Made by a program: the position numbers and the translations under genes. A DNA stretch of 64,000 bases, from positions 1 to 64,000 of the forward strand of contig CAJQUW010007746.1 of assembly GCA_907163375.1 (NCBI GenBank), written 5' to 3'. This DNA is from Prostheceraeus crozeri. Lineage: Eukaryota > Platyhelminthes > Polycladida > Euryleptidae. Position 1 is the stretch's first letter. Every line of letters begins with the position of its first letter. This document shows, one piece after another, positions 24,813 through 36,945 of this stretch. Below the pieces are notes generated by a model. That model searched no databases. It was not told the origin of the DNA and was given only the letters and a program-made list of their open reading frames with translations.

Positions 24813-26059
24813 TACATCGATTATATCTATAATTGTTTATGTTGTGATTACTTGTGAGAGCATTACCAGGTATAGCACCTCAACTGCATTTCTGTCCATT
24901 ATTGTTAATGACAGTGTCACAGATAAGTTATCTGTGTGTTTCCTATCGTCCTACAACTTTCAGCATTGCTATGTTTGCGTTACGCCTGTCTCATGTTTGT
25001 GTTTCCGTATTAGCAGAGTAGGATTTGAATTTGAGCATGTAGAGATTTGTTATTTTAGTTGATAGACGACATGCCATCAGTGAAGTAAGCAAATTTTGAG
25101 CTTTGTGTATTCTGTATATCAATGCATGTAATACTAATGCGTTTTCAGTCACCGTTTCCGTTTGTAATCGATAGGTACAAGCACAGACATGTAAACAAGT
25201 AGTGTTAAATATCTTTGGGTACAAGAATATTCAACCTACAAGTGTTGTTTTGCAATTGCAATCGGAGCGCGTGATAATTGTACAGTCAGCGTTTGCATAG
25301 TGAGCTGACAATGATCAATGAAGGGCTGTGCTCGTCATTGGGCGCGAAAGGGTTATTAGCTCATAAATTTATATGTGATGGTCCTATCGTCATGGAGATA
25401 GGATGTCTTGTTTTATATTTATTACATTTTCCATCATTTTGCCATCCCTGTCTAGAGCGGACATAGTCTGGTTTCGATGGCACCACGCTGGACTCTCACA
25501 TCGGGTCTACCTGCGATTTTTTGTGAATTTTGCTCTCTTTTCATTATTAGCAACTGAGGACGGTAAGGATGACTGTGAGGACTTCAGCATTTCATTCCAC
25601 ACTGGTTAGAGATGCCTTCTGCAGTCTAATACAAGAAAATTCAGTATGATGTATTCACAGTTGAGCACATTTACCGCATCGGGGAACTTCCATTAGATGT
25701 ACACTTGTATTTTCGATTTCCGGTCCTGACTATTGAATTGCCGTATTGAAGATAACAATCCTTCGGAGTCCATGCTCACGATACTCTGGATGTTTGTGCG
25801 CATGCAACCTCAAGCATCTCTAAAACTTCTAACTTGTCTACTAAATTTTCAATTTGTAAGTTGTGCATTCTTATTCATCTGAAGTATCCTTTGCTTTAAC
25901 TGACTATTTAATTGTTGGCAAGCCTGAACTCAGATTTCGGAACGTGCTCAGCTGTGTGTTTGCTTTATCTTTTGTAGATATCGTGATCTATAGATATCCG
26001 ATATAGCTTCTCGTGCGGCTCCTGGATTTCTTGGTAGGCCTCAGATATCGCTTGGTGAT
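24813..26059. other. No gene recognised
   Basis: Frames of 60-87 codons exist on both strands (for example plus 24799-25062), but none shows a recognisable domain and the composition is not clearly coding. The right end abuts the 3' tail of the LINE on the minus strand. Confidence 0.45.
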
Positions 26060-26305
26060 ATTTAGATGTTTATTGTTTATTTGTTTATTGTTTATTGATA
26101 ATGGTTATCATACATACTATTCAATACGCACATCGAATACAACTGAAATTTCTAAAGAACAAAGATAGTGATAATAAGTAATTCGAGAAAGTTAGTCAGA
26201 CGTTTGTGAAGCAAAATACATTTTATTGAACAGTCTAGTGCAGTAAGGAAAGAAAGTTGATGATCGACGCATGGAATGAGACAAGGGTATCTCAAAATGA
26301 CCGCT

Positions 26306-28861
26306 TTACAGGTAACCTCGGGGAGCCAAGTGATAGATGAAGTTATTCGGTTTCAAGATATCTGAAAACGTTCGAAGAGCGATTTTATCTGCACGCTCGA
26401 TGAATGAAGGTAATAATCGGCAATTGCTGTAGTCACCGCAATCACAAATGATGTAATGGCAGCGTTTCCTTACTCTTTCAATTTTCCGAATTGACTTTTG
26501 AGTCATGTTCATGAACACAGGGCAATTGTACTCTAATATACTTGCAATATATGATTTATATACACTCAGTAGATCGTTTTTTACTAACTCCCGGGTATTC
26601 TTTTCAGTATTTTTCAGAAGAAATATACGCTGTGATGCTTTCTTTGTCACGTATCGATATGGGAATCCCATTTCAAATTTTGTTGGAATGTTAAACCAAG
26701 AATTTTAAGTTCAGATACAACTGTCAGCCCAGTCGGTAGATTCAGTGGACATCCTGATTTTCCGAACACCATGAGGCGTGTTTTATCCGTGTTGAGCACT
26801 AGGCCATGGATGGAGCACCAATCTTCAATGTTTTTGATTTCAACGTGGATGCTGTCATTTATATTTGAGTCTTTACTCGATGGAATCAATAAACAAAAGT
26901 CGTCAGCATACTTGAAGATTTTTGTGTCGATAGATTTTGATGACAAAGAACCCATAAAAGAAGCAAAAAGAAATGGCGAGATAATGGAACCCTGAGTACA
27001 CCCGAGGAAGTAGCCTTTTCAGTTGATGACACACCGCGTAGTATTAAACCTTTTGCCGCCTTTCATAGTAATAATGAGAACACCAACAAATAAAGTCAGG
27101 TGGTAATTTGTTTTCTGTCAAAGATTGCAGCAATTTGTCATAAGGTAACCGATCAAAAGCCTTGCTGAGATCAAATGCTAACAGGACAACACTGTTGATA
27201 TCAGGAGAGTCCCAAATACCGGCTATTGTGTCGACTATAGCTATATGTGCGTATAACGTTGAGCACCCAGGACGGAAGCCATATTGGTCATCACCGTATG
27301 TATTTATCAACTCTTCCTTGACTGACTCAAGGACCAGGCGTTCGAGCACTCTTTTGCCAAAACCGGTATCATTGAAAGAGGTCGAAGATCGCTGATGGAT
27401 TTGCTTTGGCGTTTAGGTACTGGTATGATAACAGAGGATTTCCATTGAATAGGGACTGTTACGGATGAGACGGAAAGAGAAAAGAGATGAGTGATTGGCT
27501 CTGCAAGTATATCTGCATTAATCACGAAGTAGGCGAGGTGATAAAATATCATTGCCACCGCATTTTTTAACGTCAATGTTTTTCAGTAACTCGTAAACGT
27601 CGGCAACAGTTATAGCAATATTCCATCTATTTGTTTCACAGTACGTTAATTTGTTTTCGATATCATGCCAATCCGGGGGGGGGGGGGCAGAGAAAGGCTT
27701 CACGAATTCACAATTCATAGCTTCAGCTGCAGAGATTATTGATGGGAAGGTAGAAATTAGTGAACTCAAAATACCATAATCTTTTTTTGAATTGTTGACA
27801 CTTTTCGTCATCTTCCATAAGTAATTGGGCTTTTTCTTCAGTCTCTCCAGCCAATCCCTCTTTGCTTGAGGAATCAAAGTCTTCAGTTGTTCCTTGTATT
27901 GTTGGTAACGGGAAAAATCTTTAACTCGGAAGGCTTGATGTTTCATGTTAATTAAATGTTTCAATGTAGGTGTTATCCATTCTTTATCTGAGGATTTCAT
28001 TTCAACCAAGGCATAAGGAATATTATTTTCAAGAGCATTTTGAATAAATTCATAAAATATGTCACATTTGTCTTGTAGACTACAGTCCAATCTGTAAAAT
28101 ACATGCCACGGGATGGATTGAATTTCATCTCGGAATTTGATCATGTGTTTGAAGCGAAAGTCAAGGACCTGCGAATTTCAACAGTTTCAGAGCATGCAGA
28201 TTCGGATTTTGGTCTAGATGAACGGAGTGATGGTCTGAATTGCCGAAATTACATCCTATCCTGGGAGAATAGTACTGATCTCTTAGACTCTCGCTCATCA
28301 GAATCTTATCAAGGATCGAAGACTTTCTTGTTGGCTGGTTCACAATTTGTAGTAGATCTAAAGCATTCTCTATCTCATCTGTAGGCAAATTGTTGAGGTC
28401 ACCCAGGATGATCACCTTGTAGTCGATCAGTTGATCAATGGCTGCATCCGCTGAGTTAATGATGAATTCGATTATTTCAGCGTGCTGACCGGCAGCCAAA
28501 CCCGGAGGGACATAAAGCAACAAAATCAAAAGTCGTTGTCTAGGCAAGCTCATCCATAGATGTTCGATGCTAGTAGGAGAGAGTTGTAGTTGAGAAGAAA
28601 TGTCGATGCAAGGTAGGCCACTTTTAACGTATAAACAGACACCACCACCACGTCTACCTCGTCTATCCATACGTATTAAGTTATAACCGGTAATTGCTAC
28701 TTGATTATTCCCAATAGAGTCATTTAACCAAGTTTCAGTCAAACAAACAATTTGAGATTGGATCGACGCTAGGTAGATGCTCAGCTCATCCAATTTCGGT
28801 ATGAGGGACTGAGTGTTTGCGAGAATTATGGAAGGCAGTTCAATACTCCGAGGTAAAAACT
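26306..28861 (-). pseudogene. LINE ORF2 (APE endonuclease and reverse transcriptase), frame-broken
   Basis: The endonuclease starts near 28840 (PSIILANTQSLIPKLDEL), with VCLTETWLND near 28745, RMDRRGRRGGGVCLYVKSGL near 28670, VIILGDLNN near 28415 and NSDHHSV near 28205. These are the Mg-binding E, the GDLN box and the SDH catalytic box of APE-type nucleases. RT follows: DQYGFRPGCST near 27285, FDLSKAFDRLPYDKL near 27170, the catalytic KYADDFCLL near 26905, TDKTRLMVFGKSG near 26790 and a C-terminal KIERVRKRCHYI region near 26480. At least six frame changes interrupt it, near 28150, 27550, 27330, 27030 and 26660 among others. Catalytic residues are retained, so inactivation came from indels. 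Confidence 0.85.
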
Positions 28862-29596
28862 TTACCGAAAATTTTGTAATTTTTGCGCATTGTTTCGCAG
28901 AACAACTTGCCCTCTTGAGATAACAACATCAATACCATCGCTTCTACGCTGTTTGACGATTTCACGCAACTCTTTTTGTTTGTGGAGTTGTAATTGTGTC
29001 AAGTCTGGATTAATATAGACGCGACCAAATCTACCTGATTCTCGCAAATTACGGCATTTTTCAACACGAGTCTTTTATCTGCAACAGATGCGCATTTTAC
29101 GCGTAACAGGCGAGGTTGGCTGGAGTTTATTTTTCCGATACGATTTATTTCTTTGATTTCAATGTTTGATATTCCTACCTCGTTTATGACATCACGTATA
29201 ACAGCCTTATCCGAATCGTTCATTTCAGTAACATTTCCATGATTATTTTCGGCTATCCCGCTTATTATTAGGCATTTCTCTTTATCACGTCGCAACTTTA
29301 CTTCGTTGATGAGAAGTTCAATATCCGTAGGATCAGGGGCATTCAAGCGTTCGTTTTGCAGAGATTCGAATTTCTTTTCCAAAATGTTATACCTCTCCAG
29401 GAGCTGTTTCATCTGCTCAACGACTGGTTGCAACTGCTGATTGATAATATCAGCAATCGAGTTCTCATTTTTTGATTGATTTTGCCTTTTTAATTTTATC
29501 AATGCAGAAACAAGCTCGTCCTTCTTGATCGACTCTTTCCGCAGCTGAAGGAAGGTCTTCTGCTGTCATGGACAAAATATCATTAGATGAAGACAT
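28862..29596 (-). pseudogene. LINE ORF1, frame-broken
   Basis: ATG at 29596-29594 opens MSSSNDILSMTAEDLPS. A one-base frame change near 29540 leads into RKESIKKDELVSALIKLKR, a long Glu/Lys/Gln/Leu-rich coiled-coil stretch (IADIINQQLQPVVEQMKQLL) and an RRM-like segment (KCLIISGIAEN...INRIGK...LLRVKCAS). A second frame change near 29050 leads to SGRFGRVYINPDLTQLQ and a C-terminal DGIDVVISRGQVV, typical of LINE ORF1 proteins that coat their RNA as trimers. The stop lies at 28862. Without the two shifts the frame would run to roughly 240 residues. It abuts ORF2 directly. Confidence 0.8.
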
Positions 29597-29900
29597 AGTT
29601 TCGCGACGTAGAAAAAAAAAGTTGAGCGCTTCGAGCTGTGGACCTTGAGCGTAGCCGACCAGCCTAAGCCACACAACCACGCCAACAATGACACTTTTCC
29701 ACCGTCAACTTGTATATGACCTCAGTACGGAGCAAAATACCACAGAAATCGGGTGATGATTGTAGGAGATGACCTTCAGAAAACAGATAGCTGACAACCA
29801 CGCCGCCACAAGCAAATGAACACAGATCACAGCGAAGGATCAGGGAAATGAGAATCACAGGAGAACGAAGCGGTGCGATGAATTACGGATGCCACAAATC

Positions 29901-30345
29901 GACGCTTGACAACAGGACGAGCACGACCATGTAAAAATTATCACATATTTTGATGATGACAATAATCACTTAGCTCCAAGTATAAATCAGATGAATGACG
30001 AGAGAGACAGAAGCGAACCGACCGACACAGACGACAGTTGCATTTAGCAAGATATTGTACATATGTTTTCCGTACTTGCATTGACATGATAATTGATTAC
30101 GGTACTCTGAATGTGTTGCTTAGTGACTATACTTTTGAATGCTCACTTTACTTTCGTTTGTAACGCTGTGCCAAGTGGTTGTACTGTAAGTAGACGATTT
30201 TGTATAAATAGAATTTGATAGAAGGAATAATATCATTTTACACAATTGTCGACTAAATTCCCGAACACTCACTTGCTGATAGGCCATGAGCACGTTGCTA
30301 TCATAAACATGGATCAGTAGATTGCAATATCAGCCTCACTCAAAA
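29901..30345. other. No gene recognised
   Basis: May include LINE 5' untranslated sequence or host flank. Nothing else seen. Confidence 0.4.
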
Positions 30346-31010
30346 TCAATTTTTTGCATAATTGGTCAGTTTCACACATGCTAAATCAAGGGCCTACGTG
30401 AGTTCTCGCCAATTTATCTTTGACTGTGAATTTGGAAGGACTCCGACATTCCTCGTAGCTACCCCCGCACCAGGTCTGGGACAGTGCCGATTTTGGCGAT
30501 CTTAAGCCCATCAGAACCAGATGAGTTCAATGACGCTCGGGGCTTGACTACAGGACCAAAAGATTGCCAGGGTTCCACTTCACCATTGTCACGGAAACTA
30601 TTGGAGAAGCCAATCTAATCAAATATTTGTAAAATTGCCCTGTTTCACTGTTAATAAGCAACGACGTACGTGAGTTCTCGCCATTTGGCCGTAAACCCTT
30701 CCAGATGAGTTCAATGACGCTCGGGGCTTGACTACAGGACCAAAAGATTGCCAGGGTTCCACTTCACCATTGTCACGGAAACTATTGGAGAAGCCAATCT
30801 AATCAAATATTTGTAAAATTGCCCTGTTTCACTGTTAATAAGCAACGACGTACGTGAGTTCTTGCCAATTTTTTTCGCTGGTAAATTTGGTAAGGCTACT
30901 CACAAGGGCTTGGACAGAGCTAAGTCAGTCTGCCTTTTGGCCGTAAACCCTTCCTGATGAGTTCAATGACACTCGGGGCTTCACTGTGGGACCAATAGAT
31001 AGTTAGGTTA
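30346..31010. repeat. Tandem duplication of a 183-bp or longer unit
   Basis: The block from GATGAGTTCAATGACGCTCG through CCAGGGTTCCACTTCACC to GACGTACGTGAGTTCTCGCC occurs at about 30520-30685 and again at 30703-30868, almost without change. A third, more diverged copy starts near 30955 (GATGAGTTCAATGACACTCG). A related CTACGTGAGTTCTCGCC lies at 30392, ahead of the first copy. No coding frame spans the copies. Confidence 0.85.
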
Positions 31011-31720
31011 GCGCTTATAACCCCTTCGCGGAGACTGCGGAACCGAAGTCGGAGCCTTTCAGAAATATTGTGAGTCTCCGGAAAGCATCGACTTTTTCGG
31101 GAAATGTGATCAAAGAAATTCATGACAGGTTATCTTCCATCGTACATTCTATTTCAAAAGTAGTTCGACAGTTGCTATCACTTGCTTTGCCAAAAAATTG
31201 AATTTGTGTGGTTATACCAATCGTATCATTGCAATTTTCACGTGTCAACCGTATCTTCTCTATTCAGTTGATAATTTCGAAGGATTGTAATCGTTGCTCC
31301 TGTCAATATTAATGGCGAACGACAAGTGACCGAAAAAATTGCCCCTGAATTGATTCTGATACTTTAAAATATCGAAGCTTAGAATGTCTACATCCTTGCA
31401 TATCATCCTCGAGCATATCACTTTGCGGATGTAATTCGTCATCACATATGCATCCATCCTTTATCGAAAAGGCACATCTTCACAACATTTCAAGTAATGT
31501 ACATCATACATGACTCAATTTATCTTGGCTGAAAAGATTGGCTTGAGGCTACAAAAGCATTTTGCTTGAATTTCTAAAGGAGTGCTAGCGTATCTTGCAT
31601 GCACGTTGGTTTCTACCAAAGATGTCGTTGCGAAGAAAAATAATTGACACGTGTTTACTTCACGCCCCATTTCACCTTACTTGTCCGTGTGACGCAATAT
31701 TCTTTGTGGTGTATTGTTAC
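31011..31720. other. No gene recognised
   Basis: No motif, repeat or convincing splice structure apart from the exon-like segment that begins at 31723. Confidence 0.4.
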
Positions 31721-31722
31721 CA

Positions 31723-31975
31723 GGAAATGCAAGCAAGCATCTGTGCGACTGTAAGGCTAACATTGGTGTCTTGTATCCACTGCATTCAACCATTAGAAAA
31801 CTTTCGGAACTATCCATTTCAGATTACTCTCCATGTGGTTCATTTGAAATGAAAATTTTTGAACCTTGGACACATTCGATAGATGTCGGTAAATCTCGCT
31901 TCACTATTAAGTGGCTTCCTCCGATGGCTTCGAAAAGTGTACGCAACTTACTTGAAATACTGTCAAGTCAATTTT
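31723..31975 (+). other. Exon-like open segment of unknown product
   Basis: A TTGTTACCAG acceptor-like sequence is followed by an 84-codon open stretch with balanced composition (CDCKANIGVLYPLHS ... FTIKWLPPMASKSVRN ... ILSSQF). It ends TTTTG at GTGAGC, a good donor. No family is recognised and no partner exons were found. The opposite strand also has an open frame at 31963-32187 starting with a hydrophobic leader-like MLSFLPVFVFLHLVICC. Both may be chance. Confidence 0.25.
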
Positions 31976-32216
31976 GGTGAGCTTCGATCATTTGTATAAC
32001 CAATCACAGATTTCGTTGCGTTTTGTCCACTTTGGTTGCGCCTTTTCCGTGCCCATTTCAGATATTTTCGGAGGAATTTCGGATTCCTCCAGTTGAAATT
32101 CAAATAGCCATCAATAATTTCAACATTATATATATTGCAACAAATAACGAGGTGAAGAAAGACGAAAACTGGCAGGAAACTGAGCATTAGGCAATAGGCG
32201 ATGCGTTTCCAAAGAC

Positions 32217-33174
32217 AATTAACATTTATCCACCAATTCTGCTAAACATCACGTGACATTGAGAAATTAACATTTATCCACCAATTCTGCTAAACATCAC
32301 GTGACATTGAGAAATTAACATTTATCCACCAATTCTGCTAAACATCACGTGACATTGAGAAATTAACATTTATCCACCAATTCTGCTAAACATCACGTGA
32401 CATTGAGAAATTAACATTTATCCACCAATTCTGCTAAACATCACGTGACATTGAGAAATTAACATTTATCCACCAATTCTGCTAAACATCACGTGACATT
32501 GAGAAATTAACATTTATCCACCAATTCTGCTAAACATCACGTGACATTGAGAAATTAACATTTATCCACCAATTCTGCTAAACATCACGTGACATTGAGA
32601 AATTAACATTTATCCACCAATTCTGCTAAACATCACGTGACATTGAGAAATTAACATTTATCCACCAATTCTGCTAAACATCACGTGACATTGAGAAATT
32701 AACATTTATCCACCAATTCTGCTAAACATCACGTGACATTGAGAAATTAACATTTATCCACCAATTCTGCTAAACATCACGTGACATTGAGAAATTAACA
32801 TTTATCCACCAATTCTGCTAAACATCACGTGACATTGAGAAATTAACATTTATCCACCAATTCTGCTAAACATCACGTGACATTGAGAAATTAACATTTA
32901 TCCACCAATTCTGCTAAACATCACGTGACATTGAGAAATTAACATTTATCCACCAATTCTGCTAAACATCACGTGACATTGAGAAATTAACATTTATCCA
33001 CCAATTCTGCTAAACATCACGTGACATTGAGAAATTAACATTTATCCACCAATTCTGCTAAACATCACGTGACATTGAGAAATTAACATTTATCCACCAA
33101 TTCTGCTAAACATCACGTGACATTGAGAAATTAACATTTATCCACCAATTCTGCTAAACATCACGTGACATTGA
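32217..33174. repeat. 48-bp satellite, 20 essentially identical copies
   Basis: The unit is 48 bp and contains TTAACATTTATCCACCAATT, then CTGCTAAACATCACGTGACA and TTGAGAAA. The phase repeats exactly every 240 bp (5 units), and I see no variant among about 19.96 copies. Each unit carries one palindromic CACGTG within ATCACGTGAC, a consensus-like E-box for bHLH-leucine-zipper factors. Identity this high implies very recent expansion or homogenisation. No spacer variation is present, so it is not a CRISPR array. Confidence 0.97.
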
Positions 33175-35800
33175 AAAACATGTTGAATATCATGCCACAG
33201 CTCGTTATTTTCTTACCAGGTGTACTTCAATTTCATTGTTTGATCATGTCGCTTGCATTTTCTGACTTACAATGGTTCGACTTAACATGACAGCTAGATT
33301 CATGTTTATGTCGCTAGGTGTGGCTTCTGTGTGAGGTGTAGAAGCCAGTAAGTCAGAAATTAATATGACGGTGTCAGCAACGGTCAACTGTGCAGTAATC
33401 AGTCCTTGAAGTGGCAACAGAATTTCTTTTCAATATCTTTTGATTCAACGCTTCTCTCAGATGTGGAATGATGGGCGATGAATTACATTTCAATCTCCAA
33501 GTAGTCTCAGAGATTGGCCAATATTCTCTAGATAAATTTTGAACAATACGTAGCTCTTCGCCGACCATTCCCGAATTCATTTACAGAAGCTGAAGTCGTT
33601 TATTATCCTAGCAATTTCACATATTTAAATATGCATGGACAGTAATTGAAGGCCTTCTTGCTAGAGCTAGCTATAAGTGTATTTTTCAAAAAAGTGAGAA
33701 TTTTACAGGTACATAATTCTCAACATCACATCTTTCTCCTGACAAAATATGACATCTGGATCTATTATACTTTTAGAGATAAGCGCAAAAATGCGCTTGT
33801 CATGCAATTGTAGTACATCTTCAAGTCGAAGGATGCATTTACCTATGAATGAGCGAATGTTGGCTAGCCAGTTCTTGCACGATGGCCTTCAATTCTAGTC
33901 TCGATTTCATGCCTTCTCATATTTCTGACTGAAAATTTGATGTAGGTAGATGATTTCGAAATACGAGTATACAAGGATAACGGATAATCTCTGTCCGGAA
34001 GCTATCAGTCGGTGTCGGCTGTCTATGACAGTTATTGAATTATATTGATGGACAGCTCTAGCGATATCAAATATTGAAATATTGTGAAAAAATCTAACAG
34101 GTTCTGCAAAGGGATAAGCAGTTTTTGTTGACTTTACAAAGTTTATACTTTTCCGCAAGACGATTTGTCGGTAAGTCGACCAAGGGGATTTCAGATGTTT
34201 TCTCTTCATGTGCTTAGGAGAATCATTGTAGCGACTACAAATTGAGTAAATGAATCCGGACATAATCTGTTTCTAAAAAGTTATGCGTTTCTGCTAAGCC
34301 TGTGTAGAATATATTTGCCGTCTGAGAAGATATAGAACAGCTTATCATTCGATTAAGTCAAAACTGACAAGCTGAACAAATTTCTCAGCACTATGTAGAT
34401 CATTGGGAATAGTAATATCTAACTTTCTTGTAATTCTATATATCTTGGTGCATTTCCAAAACGAGAAGTCTCTTATCTGCTGCTAATTTCAGCAACTTAT
34501 CTTTCAGTTTTTTGTCCACCCAAAAGGGAAGTGGATTTAGGGCATTTTGTCAGTGTATAGCATCTGGAGACAATTTCTCCTCTCCCGGTGCTTTTAGGGA
34601 GACAGCATGTTCGCTCTGACAAAATTAGGTTGACTACAGCTAGGCTGACGTGATGCTTTGCCAGCATATCCCTAAAAGACCTAAAATTGGCATGCTTGGG
34701 TCATAATTTTTAAACTTGTGAACAGCGTGGTTATTCTTGACATGACACATTTGAGCCACCGTAATCTCCATCGTTGTCCGCACTTAATTCGTAGTCGTGT
34801 TGGTAACTACTGATTTCTTGGGATGCCATTAGATGTGAATCAGGGATTTAAGCGTCTGTTAGGTCAGGAAATGCGACGACGATCGTAAAGACTAGTTAGA
34901 GGCTGTTATAGCACAGGAGATTTCATTTGCTCAGAAGTTGCCAATTTCCCACAAAATCCACTTACGTAGTAGTTGGCCTGAGAAGACAATACAAATGACG
35001 CTACATCGAAAATTATGCCATCATTTTATAGAGGTACTGTTTCAGACATAACTGCATATTTTGGACAAAATCTTGAAAGCAAGACCAATTTAATAGATAC
35101 GTATGGATATTACTATAAGATATAATCTATAGCTATATGTGTGGCAAAAAATCTTTGATCGGCTTAAGATTTCTCGAAATTTCTGAGCGATATCACTTTT
35201 TGTAAATGTTATCACCCTGTTGATACAACCAACTTCCTGCTGCTCTTTTACTTTCACGTTTCTGTTACAAATGAAGAATTACAAAATTGCAGGAGCAAGG
35301 AGTCTAAAACAGCGGCAAAGCCAAAGCAACTATTTAGTGTGAATCGCAACGTGCTGCCTACTTTAATTATGACAGATCAGAAGTTTTAGGAGTTAATCCA
35401 TAATCAGACGTCATGGCAGTTAAAGCAATTCATGAACTGCTTATTGTGGGTAGGATATTTCTGCCACTTCGAGACGTGGGAGGTCAGACTCCACATGGGC
35501 ATGTTTAAAAATAGCTCGATTATGAAGTTGTTTCGAAAAATTGCAGTATTTCGCGTTTCTATAACTATCTCTCTTCATGGTAGATTTTAGCGGAGAAGTA
35601 GAAATGAGATCAAGATAGGTAAATATTTTTCAATTTACAATCCTCCGGAAGTTTTGTTAAAAATTAGATATATAAAATTTTCTTTAGATCATACAAGAAT
35701 ATATTTAGCCTACATTTTTATTTTATTGAATCCCCACGATTCTAATCATATATTTTCTTATCTACATTTAATCCCTCTTATAAAATTCCAAGAGCAAAAC
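33175..35800. other. No gene recognised
   Basis: The longest frame is 118 codons on the minus strand (33907-34263), rich in Ser, Tyr, Ile and His with no known motif. A 68-codon minus frame lies at 33374-33580. Neither has a supporting signal. No repeats were seen at this scale. Confidence 0.45.
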
Positions 35801-35879
35801 TGCGAGGTTCCATGTGGAGTATTGACGGAGTGGTAATACATTGCCATGTCCGTTATAACTCCTATTTTGTCCCCGGATA

Positions 35880-36620
35880 TTTCGGTATCAAAACGGAGAA
35901 TATGCATGGAGTAGAAGTGGAACAAAATTGCTCCACCATATCCTTCAAGGTTCCCTTTTCGGTCCACGGAGTTTTCGGTATCAAAACGGAGGTAATTGAG
36001 ATACTCCGTTTTTAGTCCGCATGTCCGCTTTGTTTGTTGGGAACTGAGCTTTCCACTGCATTTTCTCAGTGTTAGCTTTCAAATGAGCTATTGCACGACT
36101 TTCTACCATCTCCAGAACCAAAGTTGGAAGTCTGACAGGAGGGGGGGGGGCGACGTCCTCGAAATTTTTCTCTCCGATTTCGCTGGAAACATCCTTCCTA
36201 ACCCAAATTTTCACGTAGATTCCGAATCTGGCCTCCGTTTTTCCATCCGAGGCCTCCTTCATACCGAAAAACGACTTTTCTCATCCCAAAACCCGCCCTT
36301 TTCCAACTCTGCCGTTCCACCCCTTGCCTCTCAGGAAAACTCCTCCTCACCCAAAATTTCATGCAGATTCCGAATCTGACCTCCAATTTCCAATCCGAAC
36401 CCTACTTCATGACGATTTCCGACTTTTCTCATCCCAAAACCCACCTTTTTTCACTCTATCCTTCCCACATTCCTACCGCCTTCCTTCCCACCCCTTGCTG
36501 GAAAACTCCTTCCTTCCTGAGGGGGGTAGGGAACAGTTTCCTCCTCTCGGACCCATTCCTCTCAGCACATCCTTGGCCACCTCCCTCACTTCCTTCCTTC
36601 CAGAGGGGGGGGGGCTGAGT
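35880..36620. repeat. Pyrimidine-rich duplicated region with G runs
   Basis: TTCGGTATCAAAACGGAG occurs at about 35880 and again at 35970. A block of about 160 bp (CAGATTCCGAATCTGACCTC ... GACTTTTCTCATCCCAAAAC ... CCTTCC) is present near 36180-36330 and again near 36345-36500 as a diverged tandem copy. The plus strand is C/T-dominated, with punctuating G runs at 36139-36150, 36520-36526 and 36604-36614. Frames up to 127 codons here overlap on both strands, are low-complexity and are not genes. Confidence 0.7.
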
Positions 36621-36945
36621 CAGCATGATGACTCATTGCTCCTCATTTTGGACTTGATTTTGTCAGGGGATTACTACTGATTATTCCAGTGTTAGTATAC
36701 TACCGACGTGAAACCACAGTATAAGTAATATGAAACTTATTCGATGTCGAAAAGAATGAACATTTAATGTACTAACAGGTATCTCAGTTAAGCAGAAATT
36801 GAGGTCAATGAAATTTCATGAATCACATTATAATGCAGGTCTTTATGGATAAATTGAGATCTTATTGCGCTTCTTGGCTGAATTTCAAGTTTTTAATTCA
36901 ATTTTCGTCGATATGATTTTATGATTCACCAAGCTGATATTTCTG
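36621..36945. other. No feature seen
   Basis: A short AT-rich gap between the pyrimidine-rich repeat and the CACTG-ended element. Nothing recognised. Confidence 0.5.

Larger units (their letters stand above)
26060..29900 (-). mobile_element. CR1/Jockey-group non-LTR retrotransposon (LINE), near full length, inactive
   Basis: On the minus strand, in order: an ORF1 with coiled-coil and RNA-binding-like segments, an APE-type endonuclease, a reverse transcriptase and a short 3' region ending in an AATAAACAATAAAC-type simple tail (26065-26105). This is the architecture of a two-ORF LINE of the CR1/L2/Rex1/Jockey assemblage. The exact clade is my inference from motif wording. ORF1 has two frameshifts and ORF2 several, including one at a 13-G run (27675-27687), so it is a dead copy. 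The 5' boundary is uncertain and I did not find target duplications. Confidence 0.85.

Noticed and set aside
31963-32187. Minus-strand 74-codon frame with a signal-peptide-like start
   Set aside because: It competes with an exon-like frame on the other strand, and a hydrophobic AT-rich leader is common by chance.
32217-33174. CRISPR-like regular repeats
   Set aside because: The whole 48-bp period is identical with no unique spacers, and the context is an animal genome. It is a satellite.
33907-34263. 118-codon minus-strand frame
   Set aside because: No motif, no splice or start context, and length within chance for the region. Kept only as a note in the gap entry.
35996-36680. Overlapping frames of 85-127 codons on both strands
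   Set aside because: Low-complexity pyrimidine-rich duplicated DNA. Open frames on both strands reflect composition.
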